NCBI RefSeq assembly: GCF_900101495.1
Contig: NZ_FMUS01000013.1
Coordinates: 48,932-112,931, forward strand
Length of the DNA stretch: 64,000 bases
Direction: 5' to 3'
Source of the DNA: Alkaliphilus peptidifermentans DSM 18978
GTDB taxonomy: Bacteria > Bacillota > Clostridia > Peptostreptococcales > Natronincolaceae
Below the pieces are notes generated by a model. It worked only from the letters and a program-made list of their open reading frames with translations, did not search any database and was not told where the DNA came from. The translations under genes and the position numbers were made by a program. The first letter of the stretch is position 1; each line of letters begins with the position of its first letter. Below are positions 26,730 through 35,853 of this stretch, piece after piece.

Positions 26730-27900
26730 AGAAAACAATATATTCATCACAGGTGTAGGGGTTGTTTCCATATTCGGGAATTCACTAAATGAGTTTTGGA
26801 CAGGTCTTATGAGGCAGGATAATATTCCAATTCATGTTGAATACTTAAAAAAATCAGGTGGTGAAAATACCTTAGGTCTACCAGCAGACATGCCTGTTGA
26901 GGATAATCAACCGGCTGACAGAATTCTAGAAATGGGGGAAAAAGCAATATATTCAGCCATAAAGGATTGGGGAGGCAACTTGTCTGATTATAAACGTATA
27001 TGCCTTGTGGTGGGATCAGGGCTGGGGTTTTCAGACTGTTTTTTATTTAGAGATGATTTACAGAATAATAAAGAGCTTCTATCGACATTGGGAGAAAGGC
27101 TTGCAGGCTTTGTTGATAAGGAGTGTAGAAATGTTTATATTGCAAATGCATGCTGTGCAGGAGCACAGGCCATTAGCTATGGAATGGATCTTCTGGAATT
27201 AAATCGATATGATTTGGTAATTGCGGGAGGTATTGATATTTTATCCAACATTGCCTACTCTGGCTTTTTAAGGCTGAATTCCATAGACTTTATGGGCTGT
27301 AGACCCTTTGATAGAGATAGAAAGGGAATTGCAACAGGGGAAGGTGCAGCATTTTTTGTATTGGAGAAGCAAAGGGAAGCTTATAGTAAAAAACCTAAAG
27401 TATACTGCGAACTAGTAGGCTCTGGAATAACAAATGATGCTTATCACGTAGTACAGATGAAAAATGATGGAAGGCAAATATTGAGGGCAATGGAAGAGGC
27501 CCTTGAGGCTTCTGGAATGACCAGAGGAGATATAGACCTGGTTGTAACCCATGGAACAGGTACTATACAAAATGATATTATAGAAGCCAACACTATAGAA
27601 ACCTTTTTTAAAGAAGATTTAATTAATATCCATGTGACAGCCCCTAAAGGGGCTATTGGTCATACCGGGGGAGCTTCAGGAGCCTTTGGCCTATTGACTG
27701 CAGTTGGTTCCATTTGCCATGAATGTGTTCCCCCCATTTGTAACTTTAAAGAGGCTGATAATGGATTTAATATACCATTGGTTGGGAGAAATAGAGTACA
27801 GGCAAAGGTATCTGGTGCTATGGTAAATACCTTTGCATTTGGTGGAACCAATGTAATTATTGTTTGTAAAAACCATATTGGAAGTGATTATGTTGGATAG
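26719..27900 (+). CDS. Second beta-ketoacyl-ACP synthase
   Basis: A 393-residue discrete ketosynthase, clearly a paralogue of the one at 23835. The cysteine lies in 'NACCAGAQAIS', where asparagine replaces the usual threonine two residues before it; histidines are in 'VTHGTGTIQND' and 'AIGHTGGASGAFG'. It overlaps both neighbours and is followed by its own degenerate partner, so there are two KS/KS-like pairs in the operon. They may have different primer or chain-length preferences. Confidence 0.88.
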   Translation: MRNRENNIFITGVGVVSIFGNSLNEFWTGLMRQDNIPIHVEYLKKSGGENTLGLPADMPVEDNQPADRILEMGEKAIYSAIKDWGGNLSDYKRICLVVGSGLGFSDCFLFRDDLQNNKELLSTLGERLAGFVDKECRNVYIANACCAGAQAISYGMDLLELNRYDLVIAGGIDILSNIAYSGFLRLNSIDFMGCRPFDRDRKGIATGEGAAFFVLEKQREAYSKKPKVYCELVGSGITNDAYHVVQMKNDGRQILRAMEEALEASGMTRGDIDLVVTHGTGTIQNDIIEANTIETFFKEDLINIHVTAPKGAIGHTGGASGAFGLLTAVGSICHECVPPICNFKEADNGFNIPLVGRNRVQAKVSGAMVNTFAFGGTNVIIVCKNHIGSDYVG

Positions 27901-28492
27901 AGTGTACATTATATCAACGAAATATATAAATGAAGAAATGCTCAAAAAAACATCCCTTAAGCATCGTGATTCAAGAGTTATGGATGTACTGTCAAAAAAA
28001 GCCTTATTATTGGCAAGAGAAATCTTCAGTGAAGAAGTAAGCAAAAAAATTAAAAGTGAAAGGCAGGGAATAGTAATTGCTTCCGATACTGGTCCCTGCA
28101 CCTCATTATGGGAGCACACAAATATTTTGCAAACTGTTGGATTTAAAGGCATTAATCCAAGTAAATTTCCCAATACCATGCTTAGCACGGTATTAAGTCG
28201 TGTCTCAACAGAATTTAATTTGAAGGGTCCCTCAACGGCCATGTATGTAAATTCCAATAGAAGTGAAGCACTTGAATATGCAGTTGTACAAATTTTGATG
28301 GGGAGAAGTGACTTAATGGCAGTTATGTTTATAGGTGAAGGTGAAAATGGATTTGGAATATTAATAATGAGCCAAAAATTTCTATTAGAAACCCAAGCTA
28401 AAGTACGATTTTATATTAATTGTTCAAATCAGCATGTCTATATTTTTGAAGAAAGGAAAAAAATCTATGAGACTAGCATTAATTTCGCCTAA
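27890..28492 (+). CDS. Truncated ketosynthase-like protein (second chain-length-factor-like partner)
   Basis: About 200 residues matching only the N-terminal half of ketosynthases. 'GIVIASDTGPC', 'FPNTMLSTVLSRVSTEF' and 'GPSTAMYVN' are recognisable, but asparagine stands where the active cysteine should be and the histidine motifs are absent. The start is ATG 27890, inside the end of the preceding KS gene, with GGAAGTG upstream. The size resembles the short beta-ketoacyl synthase N-terminal-like proteins seen in aryl polyene clusters. Probably a structural partner of the KS before it. Confidence 0.65.
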   Translation: MLDRVYIISTKYINEEMLKKTSLKHRDSRVMDVLSKKALLLAREIFSEEVSKKIKSERQGIVIASDTGPCTSLWEHTNILQTVGFKGINPSKFPNTMLSTVLSRVSTEFNLKGPSTAMYVNSNRSEALEYAVVQILMGRSDLMAVMFIGEGENGFGILIMSQKFLLETQAKVRFYINCSNQHVYIFEERKKIYETSINFA

Positions 28493-29777
28493 AGGTGTGG
28501 CAATGGGAACAAATGAAGAAAATATACAAACTAGAGAGATCTATAATCACCTCAATAATATTGATTCATTAAAGGAACTAATGAGCTGCCCTAATTCTCC
28601 CTTACTTACTATTGCAGCACTGGCAGAAAATTTTTTTGATGAAGTCCTATACATTGACGAAGAGATTGAAGCCATAGACTGGGATGAATTCTATGATGTG
28701 GTTGCTATGTCCTTCATGACACAGCAGGCTTCAAGGGCCTTTGAATTGGCAAATAAGTTTAGAGAAAAAGGGTCTTACTTAGTTTGTGGTGGTATGCATC
28801 CCACAAATTCACCTGAGGAAAGCATGAAATATTTTGATAGTGTATTCATAGGTGAGGGAGAAATAACCTGGTTTGAGTTTATGAGAGATTTTAAAAATAA
28901 TTCTCCACAGAGAATATATAAGAACAAGGTAGAGATCGATATGGATACCGTCCCCATTCCTCGATTTGATCTCTTGAAAATGGACAGGTATAAAACTATT
29001 CCAATACAGATTTCCAGAGGCTGTCCCCATAATTGTGAATTTTGCGCTTCTACAAAGGTTTATGGAGCAAAATATAGACATAAGAGTATTTCTAAAATTC
29101 TTACCGAGATAGAAATTATAAAGAGCTTAAAGCCCAATCCACATATATATTTTACCGATGACAACATGTTGGTGGATAAGAAATTTTCCATAGAACTGTT
29201 AAAAGAAATTCAAGGTGGTGGGTTTCGATGGATGACCCATTCAGATGTTAGTGTTGCAAAACATCCCGAGGTTCTAAAGCTCCTTTTTTCATCAGGATGC
29301 CGTAAGATAGTTATTGGCTTTGAAAGTATAGTTCCCGACTCCCTACAAAGCCTTGAAGACTGGAAATATAAGAAGCTTAATTTTTATAGTGAAGCTATTG
29401 GTATTATCCAGTCCTATGGAGTAGGTGTATGGGGGACATTTATAATTGGGCTTGACCATGATGATATTTCAGTTTTCCAAAGAGTTATAGACTTCACCTT
29501 AGAAAACAACCTCTATGGTGCTATGATTTCTGTACCTACACCATTTCCAGGCTCTGATCTCTATAGGCGCCTGGAGAATGAAGGCAGAATTCTTACAAAG
29601 CACTGGGGCAGCTATACCCTATGGAATGTCGTGGTTAAACCTGCAAAAATGTCAGTAAAGGAGCTGCAGGAAGGCTTTAAACATACACTAAACCAAATAT
29701 ACTCAAATGAGGCAGCAATAAAGCGGATGGAGTATTTTAAAAAAATATATGGTTCCCTTAAGGAGAATTTAAGTTGA
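28467..29777 (+). CDS. B12-binding-domain radical SAM enzyme 1
   Basis: About 436 residues: an N-terminal cobalamin-binding-type Rossmann domain ('VCGGMHPTNSPEES', 'VFIGEGEITWFEF'), then a radical SAM barrel with Cx3Cx2C in 'SRGCPHNCEFCAS' near residue 186. Proteins of this class (B, HpnR/BchE-like) carry out methylations of unreactive carbons, ring contractions or other radical chemistry. The start is ATG 28467 after GAAAGGA, overlapping the previous gene. It opens with 'LALISPKG', a start shared with those at 40984 and 48351, so these are recent paralogues acting on related substrates. Confidence 0.85.
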   Translation: MRLALISPKGVAMGTNEENIQTREIYNHLNNIDSLKELMSCPNSPLLTIAALAENFFDEVLYIDEEIEAIDWDEFYDVVAMSFMTQQASRAFELANKFREKGSYLVCGGMHPTNSPEESMKYFDSVFIGEGEITWFEFMRDFKNNSPQRIYKNKVEIDMDTVPIPRFDLLKMDRYKTIPIQISRGCPHNCEFCASTKVYGAKYRHKSISKILTEIEIIKSLKPNPHIYFTDDNMLVDKKFSIELLKEIQGGGFRWMTHSDVSVAKHPEVLKLLFSSGCRKIVIGFESIVPDSLQSLEDWKYKKLNFYSEAIGIIQSYGVGVWGTFIIGLDHDDISVFQRVIDFTLENNLYGAMISVPTPFPGSDLYRRLENEGRILTKHWGSYTLWNVVVKPAKMSVKELQEGFKHTLNQIYSNEAAIKRMEYFKKIYGSLKENLS

Positions 29778-31084
29778 AAAGAATACTAATTATGGCCCCT
29801 GCAATGAATGGACCTGGGGGCAATAGAAAATTCAACAGTCAATGGCCACTGTGGCTGGAAAAGGAAGTTAATAACCACCTATGGAGGCTGGTGACACCAG
29901 CCCTTCTCACACTGGCGGCCCTTACCGATAAATCAAAATACATCATTGATGTTGTGGATGAAGAATTTCAACAGGTGGATACCGAAGCATATTATGATAT
30001 TGTTGCAATGTATACTATTACCCCTAATGCTAAAAGAGCATATAGCTGGTCAAGGTATTTTAAAGCCAGGGGCAGCTGGGTAGCTTTAGGTGGAGTACAT
30101 GCAACTATTATCCCAAAAGAAGCCAGTGAATATGCCGACACAGTTTTAGTAGGTGAGGGAGAATATATATGGCCTCAGTTTTTGAAAGACTTTCAGGAGG
30201 GAAAACCACAAGATCTTTATTTTCAACCCTTTGGAGAAGTAAAGGTGAATGATTCACCGCTGCCTGCCTTTGAATTTATACCTGAATCAGGACGTAGAAT
30301 AGTTCCTATACAGACGGCAAGGGGATGTCCCCATGGGTGCCGCTTTTGTAATGTAAAGAATTTATACGGAAGGGAATATCGCAGTAAGAGTATAGAAAAG
30401 GTTGGAGAAGAGGTCAATAGGGTAATGGATTTATGCAAGGGAAGCACCATATATTTTACCGATGACAATCTCTTTTGTCATATGGAAAGGGCTAAAAGAC
30501 TGCTATATCTTTTGGGAGATTATAGGGCCATGTGGTATACCAATTCTGATCTTTCCTTTGGTATGAATGAAGAATTTATAAAGCTGGCCTATAAGAGTGG
30601 CTGTAGGCAGGTTTTGATAGGCTTTGAAAGTATTACAGCAAAAAATCTTAAAGATATAGATTACACTAATTTTAAAATGCGTCACATACCACTTTACCAG
30701 GAGACAATAGAAAGAATACAATCCAATGGCATTGGAGTAGTAGGAAGCTTTATTGTGGGATTAGATGGTGATGACTGTAGTGTGTTTGATACTTTAGCTG
30801 ATTTCATATTTCAAACAAAGCTCTACGGAGTAAGTATAACAGTAAATACTCCATATCCAGGTACTGAAATATTTAAGACAATGGACAGCAGAAATAGAAT
30901 TTCTTCATATGATTGGGATCAATATACAATATTTCAACCAGTAATTAAATCATCCCATATGACCTATGAGGAATTAAACAAAGGCTATATTAATCTTTTA
31001 AAGCAAATAAACTCACCTGCCTACACAGCACAGAAGCTTCAATACTTTAAGGAAAATATAAAAAATCTAAGGGGAAGTAAATAA
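29774..31084 (+). CDS. B12-binding-domain radical SAM enzyme 2
   Basis: A 436-residue relative of the gene before it, TTG start after AAGGAG, overlapping by four bases. The B12-type domain has 'ALGGVHATIIPKEASEYA' and 'VGEGEYIWP'; the radical SAM cysteines lie in 'RGCPHGCRFCN' near residue 185; 'FTDDNLFC' and 'VLIGFESI' are barrel motifs shared by all these paralogues. The N-terminus ('MAPAMNGPGGNRKF') differs from the 'SPKG' group, so its substrate may differ. Confidence 0.85.
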   Translation: MKRILIMAPAMNGPGGNRKFNSQWPLWLEKEVNNHLWRLVTPALLTLAALTDKSKYIIDVVDEEFQQVDTEAYYDIVAMYTITPNAKRAYSWSRYFKARGSWVALGGVHATIIPKEASEYADTVLVGEGEYIWPQFLKDFQEGKPQDLYFQPFGEVKVNDSPLPAFEFIPESGRRIVPIQTARGCPHGCRFCNVKNLYGREYRSKSIEKVGEEVNRVMDLCKGSTIYFTDDNLFCHMERAKRLLYLLGDYRAMWYTNSDLSFGMNEEFIKLAYKSGCRQVLIGFESITAKNLKDIDYTNFKMRHIPLYQETIERIQSNGIGVVGSFIVGLDGDDCSVFDTLADFIFQTKLYGVSITVNTPYPGTEIFKTMDSRNRISSYDWDQYTIFQPVIKSSHMTYEELNKGYINLLKQINSPAYTAQKLQYFKENIKNLRGSK

Positions 31085-31993
31085 GTGAAGGAAAAAGCAA
31101 GAAGCCTCAAAATTGCATATATGTGTTCATATGTTCCATATAAATTTATGGAACAGCAGGGATTTGAGATGATTTACATTAATCAACCATATAATATCTC
31201 CAAGGAAATGCATGACAAATTACCAGTTAATCTATGCAGCTATGTTCGCTATTGTCAAAAGGTTGTTGAAACAGGTGACTTTGATGGCATAATACTGACA
31301 AATTGTTGTAATGGTGTACAGAGATTATATGATTATATGAAGTCAGAGGTTAAAATAAGATTTTGTTATTTGCTGGAATTACCAAGAAAAAATACCCTTA
31401 AAGAATATGAATTCTATTATAAATCTGTTAGTTTGCTGGTGGAAGAAATGAAAAAATATTTTGACATAGGTGATATTTCTATATTAAAGAAGTCCCCAGA
31501 AGAAATTCGAGTAAAAGAAAAGGTACCAGATGGAAGAACTGTGCTGGCACTGGGAAGTGCAGTCAGTCCATCAACAATGGAGACACTAAATGATTATTTT
31601 ACATCCTACAATATACTGGTGAAGGCTTGTAGTACAAGACAAAGCGGCGATGCCATACTGGAAATCCGCAATAAATTTACCGGTAGAGATTTTGATATAT
31701 CAAATAAAGAATTCTTAATTGATGCTGAGCCCTGTCCTAGAATGAATGATTTTACAGGCTGGTTTAAACAGTTTATAGCTCAACAGCATACCGGCTTATG
31801 TGGGGTGGTATATATATCACCTCAAAGGTGCGATAACCTTCTACTTAGTTATCCTCACGTAAAAAAAATATGCGATTCCCTTCATATCCCCATAATACAA
31901 ATTGAAGAGGAATATGGCAGCTGGGCTATGGGGCAGCCATCAGTAAGACTGGAGGCCTTTGCCGAAAATTTAGGATTCAAGGGGAAAAAATAA
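31085..31993 (+). CDS. 2-hydroxyacyl-CoA dehydratase subunit-like protein (pair 1, small subunit)
   Basis: A 302-residue protein of the HgdB/BzdN-type family, whose members bind [4Fe-4S] clusters and, after ATP-driven electron input from an activator, dehydrate 2-hydroxyacyl-CoA or reduce aromatic rings. 'IAYMCSYVPYKFMEQQGFEMI' (in part), the cysteines in 'ILTNCCNGVQRLYDYM' and the late 'HIPIIQIEEEYG' block are family features. Shorter than typical dehydratase subunits (about 380-420). GTG start. Its partner follows with a one-base overlap, and the activator comes next, making a complete set. Confidence 0.72.
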   Translation: MKEKARSLKIAYMCSYVPYKFMEQQGFEMIYINQPYNISKEMHDKLPVNLCSYVRYCQKVVETGDFDGIILTNCCNGVQRLYDYMKSEVKIRFCYLLELPRKNTLKEYEFYYKSVSLLVEEMKKYFDIGDISILKKSPEEIRVKEKVPDGRTVLALGSAVSPSTMETLNDYFTSYNILVKACSTRQSGDAILEIRNKFTGRDFDISNKEFLIDAEPCPRMNDFTGWFKQFIAQQHTGLCGVVYISPQRCDNLLLSYPHVKKICDSLHIPIIQIEEEYGSWAMGQPSVRLEAFAENLGFKGKK

Positions 31994-33228
31994 TGAGAAA
32001 TAATAATGAATTTAAACAACGGATGAGTTTAGTAAAGGCAGTTATTCCAGGGCTTCAGCTGGAGGCAGTAAAAAAGTTGGTGGAAAATCAGATAGATATT
32101 TTTACTGAGATAATATGGAAAAACCCAGAAAAAATTATTTGGACAAATATGGTAATGCCATTGGAGATTTTTTATGCAGCAGGGCTGGTGCCTATAAATA
32201 TGGAATTAGTTGCAGGCTGGCTAGCTACTTTAGGCTTGTCGAAAAAATATATTATGCTAAGTGAAAGTATGGGCTTTAGTCCAACCCTGTGTTCTTACCA
32301 TAAAGCTGTATTAGGAGTATGTGAAAATGGAGATTTGCCCTTTCCAAGGGCAGCAGCCATTACATCCCATTTATGTGATGGTGGTAATGGAGTAGTAAAT
32401 CACTTTGTCCATAGATATGATACATGCTCCTATACACTAAATATACCATATCACAATAATGGCTTACATTTTAGCTATGTTCTGCAACAGTATAGAGAAC
32501 TGATAAAATGGCTGGAGGATTATACTGGAAGTAAATTGTCAAATGAAAAATTATCCAGAGCACTAGAGCTTTCCAACAGGGCAAGGGAATACTGGGTAAA
32601 GGTTTTACAGCTGAGGAGGGGAGTGCCTTTAATCAATGGACATCTTGCCTTGAGAAACCTCTTTGGGGCTACCTTTCTATTTGGCACAGAAATTGGAGTA
32701 GAAGTAGCAAAGGCCTACCATCAGCAGCTTTGTGACAGCAAGGCTGCAGAATCTAAAACTGACTCAAACCGCAGCACAAAACGCATATTATGGATACACT
32801 TTGCACCATTATATGCCAATCAATTAATGGAATATCTTGAAGAACAGCTTAATTGTCGTATTGTTTTCGATATAACAGGTTATATTTACTGGCCGGAATA
32901 TGAGCTTGAAAAGCCACTGGAAAGTCTAACACAAAGAACATTATCACACTTTTACATGGGTGATGCCCAGGAGAGAAAAAATCTGTATTCCAGCTTAATA
33001 AAGGATTTTAGAATTGACGGCGTTATACACTTTATGCACAATGGATGCCGTGCCATTCCAGGATGGTCATGGCAGGTAAGACAGGTTGCAGAAGAGGGAA
33101 ATATTCCCTTTTTGGAGATTTCGGGAGACTGTGTAGACCCCAGAGGCTTTTCAGAGGAACAGATGAGACTCAGGCTGGAGGCTTTTAATGAAGCTCTAAG
33201 GAGGGATGAATTTGTTTTTAGGAGTTGA
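31993..33228 (+). CDS. 2-hydroxyacyl-CoA dehydratase subunit-like protein (pair 1, large subunit)
   Basis: A 411-residue HgdB-family subunit. 'MPLEIFYAAGLVPINMELVAG', the cysteine and 'FPRAAAITSHLCDGGNGVVNHF' segment, 'ILWIHFAPLYANQL' and the 'IHFMHNGCRAIPGWSWQVR' plus 'PFLEISGDCVDPRGFSEEQMRLR' ending are typical, including cysteines that could bind the cluster. It should form a heterodimer with the preceding protein. In a biosynthetic cluster it could dehydrate a 2-hydroxyacyl thioester or reduce an enoyl or aromatic group. Confidence 0.82.
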   Translation: MRNNNEFKQRMSLVKAVIPGLQLEAVKKLVENQIDIFTEIIWKNPEKIIWTNMVMPLEIFYAAGLVPINMELVAGWLATLGLSKKYIMLSESMGFSPTLCSYHKAVLGVCENGDLPFPRAAAITSHLCDGGNGVVNHFVHRYDTCSYTLNIPYHNNGLHFSYVLQQYRELIKWLEDYTGSKLSNEKLSRALELSNRAREYWVKVLQLRRGVPLINGHLALRNLFGATFLFGTEIGVEVAKAYHQQLCDSKAAESKTDSNRSTKRILWIHFAPLYANQLMEYLEEQLNCRIVFDITGYIYWPEYELEKPLESLTQRTLSHFYMGDAQERKNLYSSLIKDFRIDGVIHFMHNGCRAIPGWSWQVRQVAEEGNIPFLEISGDCVDPRGFSEEQMRLRLEAFNEALRRDEFVFRS

Positions 33229-33985
33229 TGTAGGTTCAATTAGTACCGATGCAGTGTTGATTGACAGTCAAAAAAATATATTGTCCTATTACATTGTAAA
33301 AAGTGGGTTTGATCATAAAGCTGCTGTTGATAAGGTATTAAAGGGAGTTTGTGAAGGAGCTGGAATAAAGTCTAAGAATATTATTAAAATGGTGGGAACT
33401 GGCTACGGAAGGCGGAATGTTTCTGGTATTTACAAATCTGTTACAGAAATATCCTGTCATGCCATGGGGATACATACCATATTTCCCACTGTAAGAACCC
33501 TTATTGATATAGGTGGACAGGATAGTAAGGTAATCCGTATATCGGAGGAGGGCTTTGTGGAGACATTTGTAATGAATGATAAATGTGCTGCTGGGACTGG
33601 TCGATTTCTTGAGGTAATGGCAAATGCAATGGATGTAGGTGTAGAAATGTTGGGGGAATATTCATCGAGGGCAACTAAAGCTGTGAAAATCAGTAGTACA
33701 TGCACTATTTTTGCTGAATCAGAGGTAATATCAAGGATTTCACAAGGGGATACAGAAGAGCAAATAATTGCAGGTGTACATAATGCCATAGCAGATCGTA
33801 TTGTAGCAATGGTAAATTCCATAGGATTAAAGAAGGATCTTGCCTTAACTGGTGGGGTAGCAAAAAATGAGGGTATTAAAGCAGCACTGGAAAAAAAATT
33901 TGGAAAGATATTGGTACCAGAAGAGCCTCAAATAACAGGTGCTCTGGGGGCAGCAATCTATGCCCTGAATTATAAGGAATCATAA
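33206..33985 (+). CDS. ATP-dependent activator of 2-hydroxyacyl-CoA dehydratase (HgdC/CompA family)
   Basis: A 259-residue ASKHA-fold ATPase. 'GVDVGSISTDAVLI' binds phosphate; the two cysteines that would hold the [4Fe-4S] cluster between the subunits of the homodimer are in 'NDKCAAGTGRFLEV' and 'SSTCTIFAESEV'; 'GGVAKNEGIK' and 'GALGAAIYAL' complete the site. It uses ATP to push an electron at low potential onto the dehydratase. Starts at ATG 33206, or at TTG 33212, which is spaced better from AGGAGG. It lies between two subunit pairs and probably serves both. Confidence 0.9.
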   Translation: MNLFLGVDVGSISTDAVLIDSQKNILSYYIVKSGFDHKAAVDKVLKGVCEGAGIKSKNIIKMVGTGYGRRNVSGIYKSVTEISCHAMGIHTIFPTVRTLIDIGGQDSKVIRISEEGFVETFVMNDKCAAGTGRFLEVMANAMDVGVEMLGEYSSRATKAVKISSTCTIFAESEVISRISQGDTEEQIIAGVHNAIADRIVAMVNSIGLKKDLALTGGVAKNEGIKAALEKKFGKILVPEEPQITGALGAAIYALNYKES

Positions 33986-33989
33986 TGGC

Positions 33990-34694
33990 ATGAAAAATAA
34001 TCTCAGAATTGGCTGGTATTGCCCCTATACTCTTCCCCCTATAGCACAGATTAAAAATATCACAGAGGTTGAAATTCTATGGAATGAAGGAAAAAACTCT
34101 TTTTTTGGAAATGTAAAGCTCTGTCGTAAAATGACCGCACTACTAGAAACAGTAGAGAGTAAAGAAATAAATGGACTGATTATGCCAGAATGCTGTAATG
34201 TAGCCTATTCAATAAAGGAATATTTAAAAAGAGAATATACTGATTTATCCCTTTACAGTATATATATCCCCAGAAAAGTAGATGAATCCTTTAATGAAAC
34301 CCTATGGAATCAGTGGAATATCCTTTATGATAAATTGGACGGAAATCAACAAGTAGAAAATAGCAAATTAAATACAAATCCCTTTACATGTAATATAAAG
34401 GAAATAGCCACAAGGATAGATGATTTACCAATGATTAACCCTAAAAACAATTGGTGTTCTATGCCAAAGGATTATCAGATTAATGATAAAAGCCTTAAAC
34501 AAATTGCTGGTGATATATTAGAGACAGTGAATTGTCCAAGATTAATCTTTAAGAATAATAAAAGACATAGTAAATTTAATGATGTTCCTGTACCAGACCA
34601 GCAGTGTATAATACAAAGATACTATACCTGCTTGTCTCAACAGCCTATAATGAATGGAAATGGTGATGAAGCAGATGAAAGCACTAGTACATAG
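33990..34694 (+). CDS. 2-hydroxyacyl-CoA dehydratase subunit-like protein (pair 2, small subunit, divergent)
   Basis: A 234-residue protein whose opening 'IGWYCPYTLPPIAQIKNI' and 'INGLIMPECCNVAYSIKEYL' align with the small subunit at 31085 ('IILTNCCNGVQRLYDYM'), including the double cysteine. It is shorter and its C-terminal half is poorly conserved. It overlaps the next, larger subunit-like gene, repeating the small-large order of pair 1. Whether it still binds a cluster is unclear. Confidence 0.55.
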   Translation: MKNNLRIGWYCPYTLPPIAQIKNITEVEILWNEGKNSFFGNVKLCRKMTALLETVESKEINGLIMPECCNVAYSIKEYLKREYTDLSLYSIYIPRKVDESFNETLWNQWNILYDKLDGNQQVENSKLNTNPFTCNIKEIATRIDDLPMINPKNNWCSMPKDYQINDKSLKQIAGDILETVNCPRLIFKNNKRHSKFNDVPVPDQQCIIQRYYTCLSQQPIMNGNGDEADESTST

Positions 34695-35853
34695 AATGGA
34701 TTTATCTGCAAGACTTCATAAAGGATTGGGCAGTACATATCTTTCTCAGTATCTTGAGATGCAAAAAAAATCATTGGAAAAAATTTTAGCAGGAGGGTCC
34801 TATATTGCAAGTACCTTTTATATGCCCAGTGAATTATTCAAGCTTTTAGATATAGAGGTTATATATATTGAAAGGCTTACAGGCTTTACAGCGGCTAACC
34901 AGCTTCTTACTAATATACAGTTTTATCGGTCTTTGAACAATCTCCCAGAATGTGGATGCTCATATCAAATTGCCTTCGACAGTCTTTTAAGTAATAAGCA
35001 TATACCGTGGCCCAGTGAAATTATTGCTTTAAACTATGCCTGTGATGACGGATGGATCTATGGCAGCTATGCCAGTGCAAAGTATTCTGTACCATTCCAC
35101 TTTGTTGAGGTCAATAGAGACACACAGGCTTTGGCAGTAGATTTGAAGGATTTGTATAATAAATTAAGGAGTAAATATATAGAAAAGAATTCTATAGAGA
35201 AAATTGTCGAAATATCCAACAGTACCATGGCTGTTAAAGAGGAAATAGATGCTTTACGTTTAGAAAATCCAGGGATAATAAATAGCATGGATGCATTTAG
35301 AATTTTTACGTTGTATAACGATTTAGGAGACCTTCAGACCTTTGATATTTTAAATGATCTTAAAAATAAAATCCATGAAGGGTTACAGAGCTATCAAAAA
35401 CCTTCTGGAGCTAAAATATTGTGGCTGGGAGTTATTCCCCTCTATCATAACCGAATTATAACAGATTTAGAAGAAAGATATGTCTGTAGGGTTGTTTACG
35501 AGGATCTATTTGATTTTACAAATAGGTATTTATCAGTTGATGGCTTTTTTAATGATCTTGCCAGTCGTATAGAGTCATCTGTTTTTTTCTCCCTACAGAA
35601 TCGGTTAGATGCCATACAACGTTATAATAAGACTATAGAAATTGATGGCATAATACATTTTTCTCAAAGAAATTGTAAGTTTCTGCCTTCTATGGTGCCC
35701 ATATTAAGGAGAGAGATGGAAAAAGCCAATATTCCCTTTGTTGAAGTATCGGGAGATGTAATTGAATCACAATACTTTAATATTGAAGGCTTTTGGAATG
35801 TAATGGATGTATTCTTTGAGGGAATCTATGGGGGTAGAAAGCTTGTATATTAA
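34654..35853 (+). CDS. 2-hydroxyacyl-CoA dehydratase subunit-like protein (pair 2, large subunit)
   Basis: A protein of about 390-399 residues parallel to the one at 31993. 'FYMPSELFKLLDIEVIYIERL', 'LPECGCSYQIAF', 'LNYACDDGWIYGSY', 'ILWLGVIPLYHNRI' and 'IIHFSQRNCKFLPSMVPILR' with 'PFVEVSGDVI' follow the family order. The late cysteine of pair 1 (in 'SGDCVD') is replaced by valine, so cluster binding or chemistry may differ. The exact start is uncertain; ATG codons at 34654, 34666 and 34675 are all possible within the overlap. Confidence 0.7.
   Translation: MEMVMKQMKALVHRMDLSARLHKGLGSTYLSQYLEMQKKSLEKILAGGSYIASTFYMPSELFKLLDIEVIYIERLTGFTAANQLLTNIQFYRSLNNLPECGCSYQIAFDSLLSNKHIPWPSEIIALNYACDDGWIYGSYASAKYSVPFHFVEVNRDTQALAVDLKDLYNKLRSKYIEKNSIEKIVEISNSTMAVKEEIDALRLENPGIINSMDAFRIFTLYNDLGDLQTFDILNDLKNKIHEGLQSYQKPSGAKILWLGVIPLYHNRIITDLEERYVCRVVYEDLFDFTNRYLSVDGFFNDLASRIESSVFFSLQNRLDAIQRYNKTIEIDGIIHFSQRNCKFLPSMVPILRREMEKANIPFVEVSGDVIESQYFNIEGFWNVMDVFFEGIYGGRKLVY

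Noticed and set aside
27691..28257. Minus-strand frame of 188 codons opposite the KS genes
   Set aside because: Shadow of two well-supported plus-strand genes, with no ribosome site or recognisable motif.
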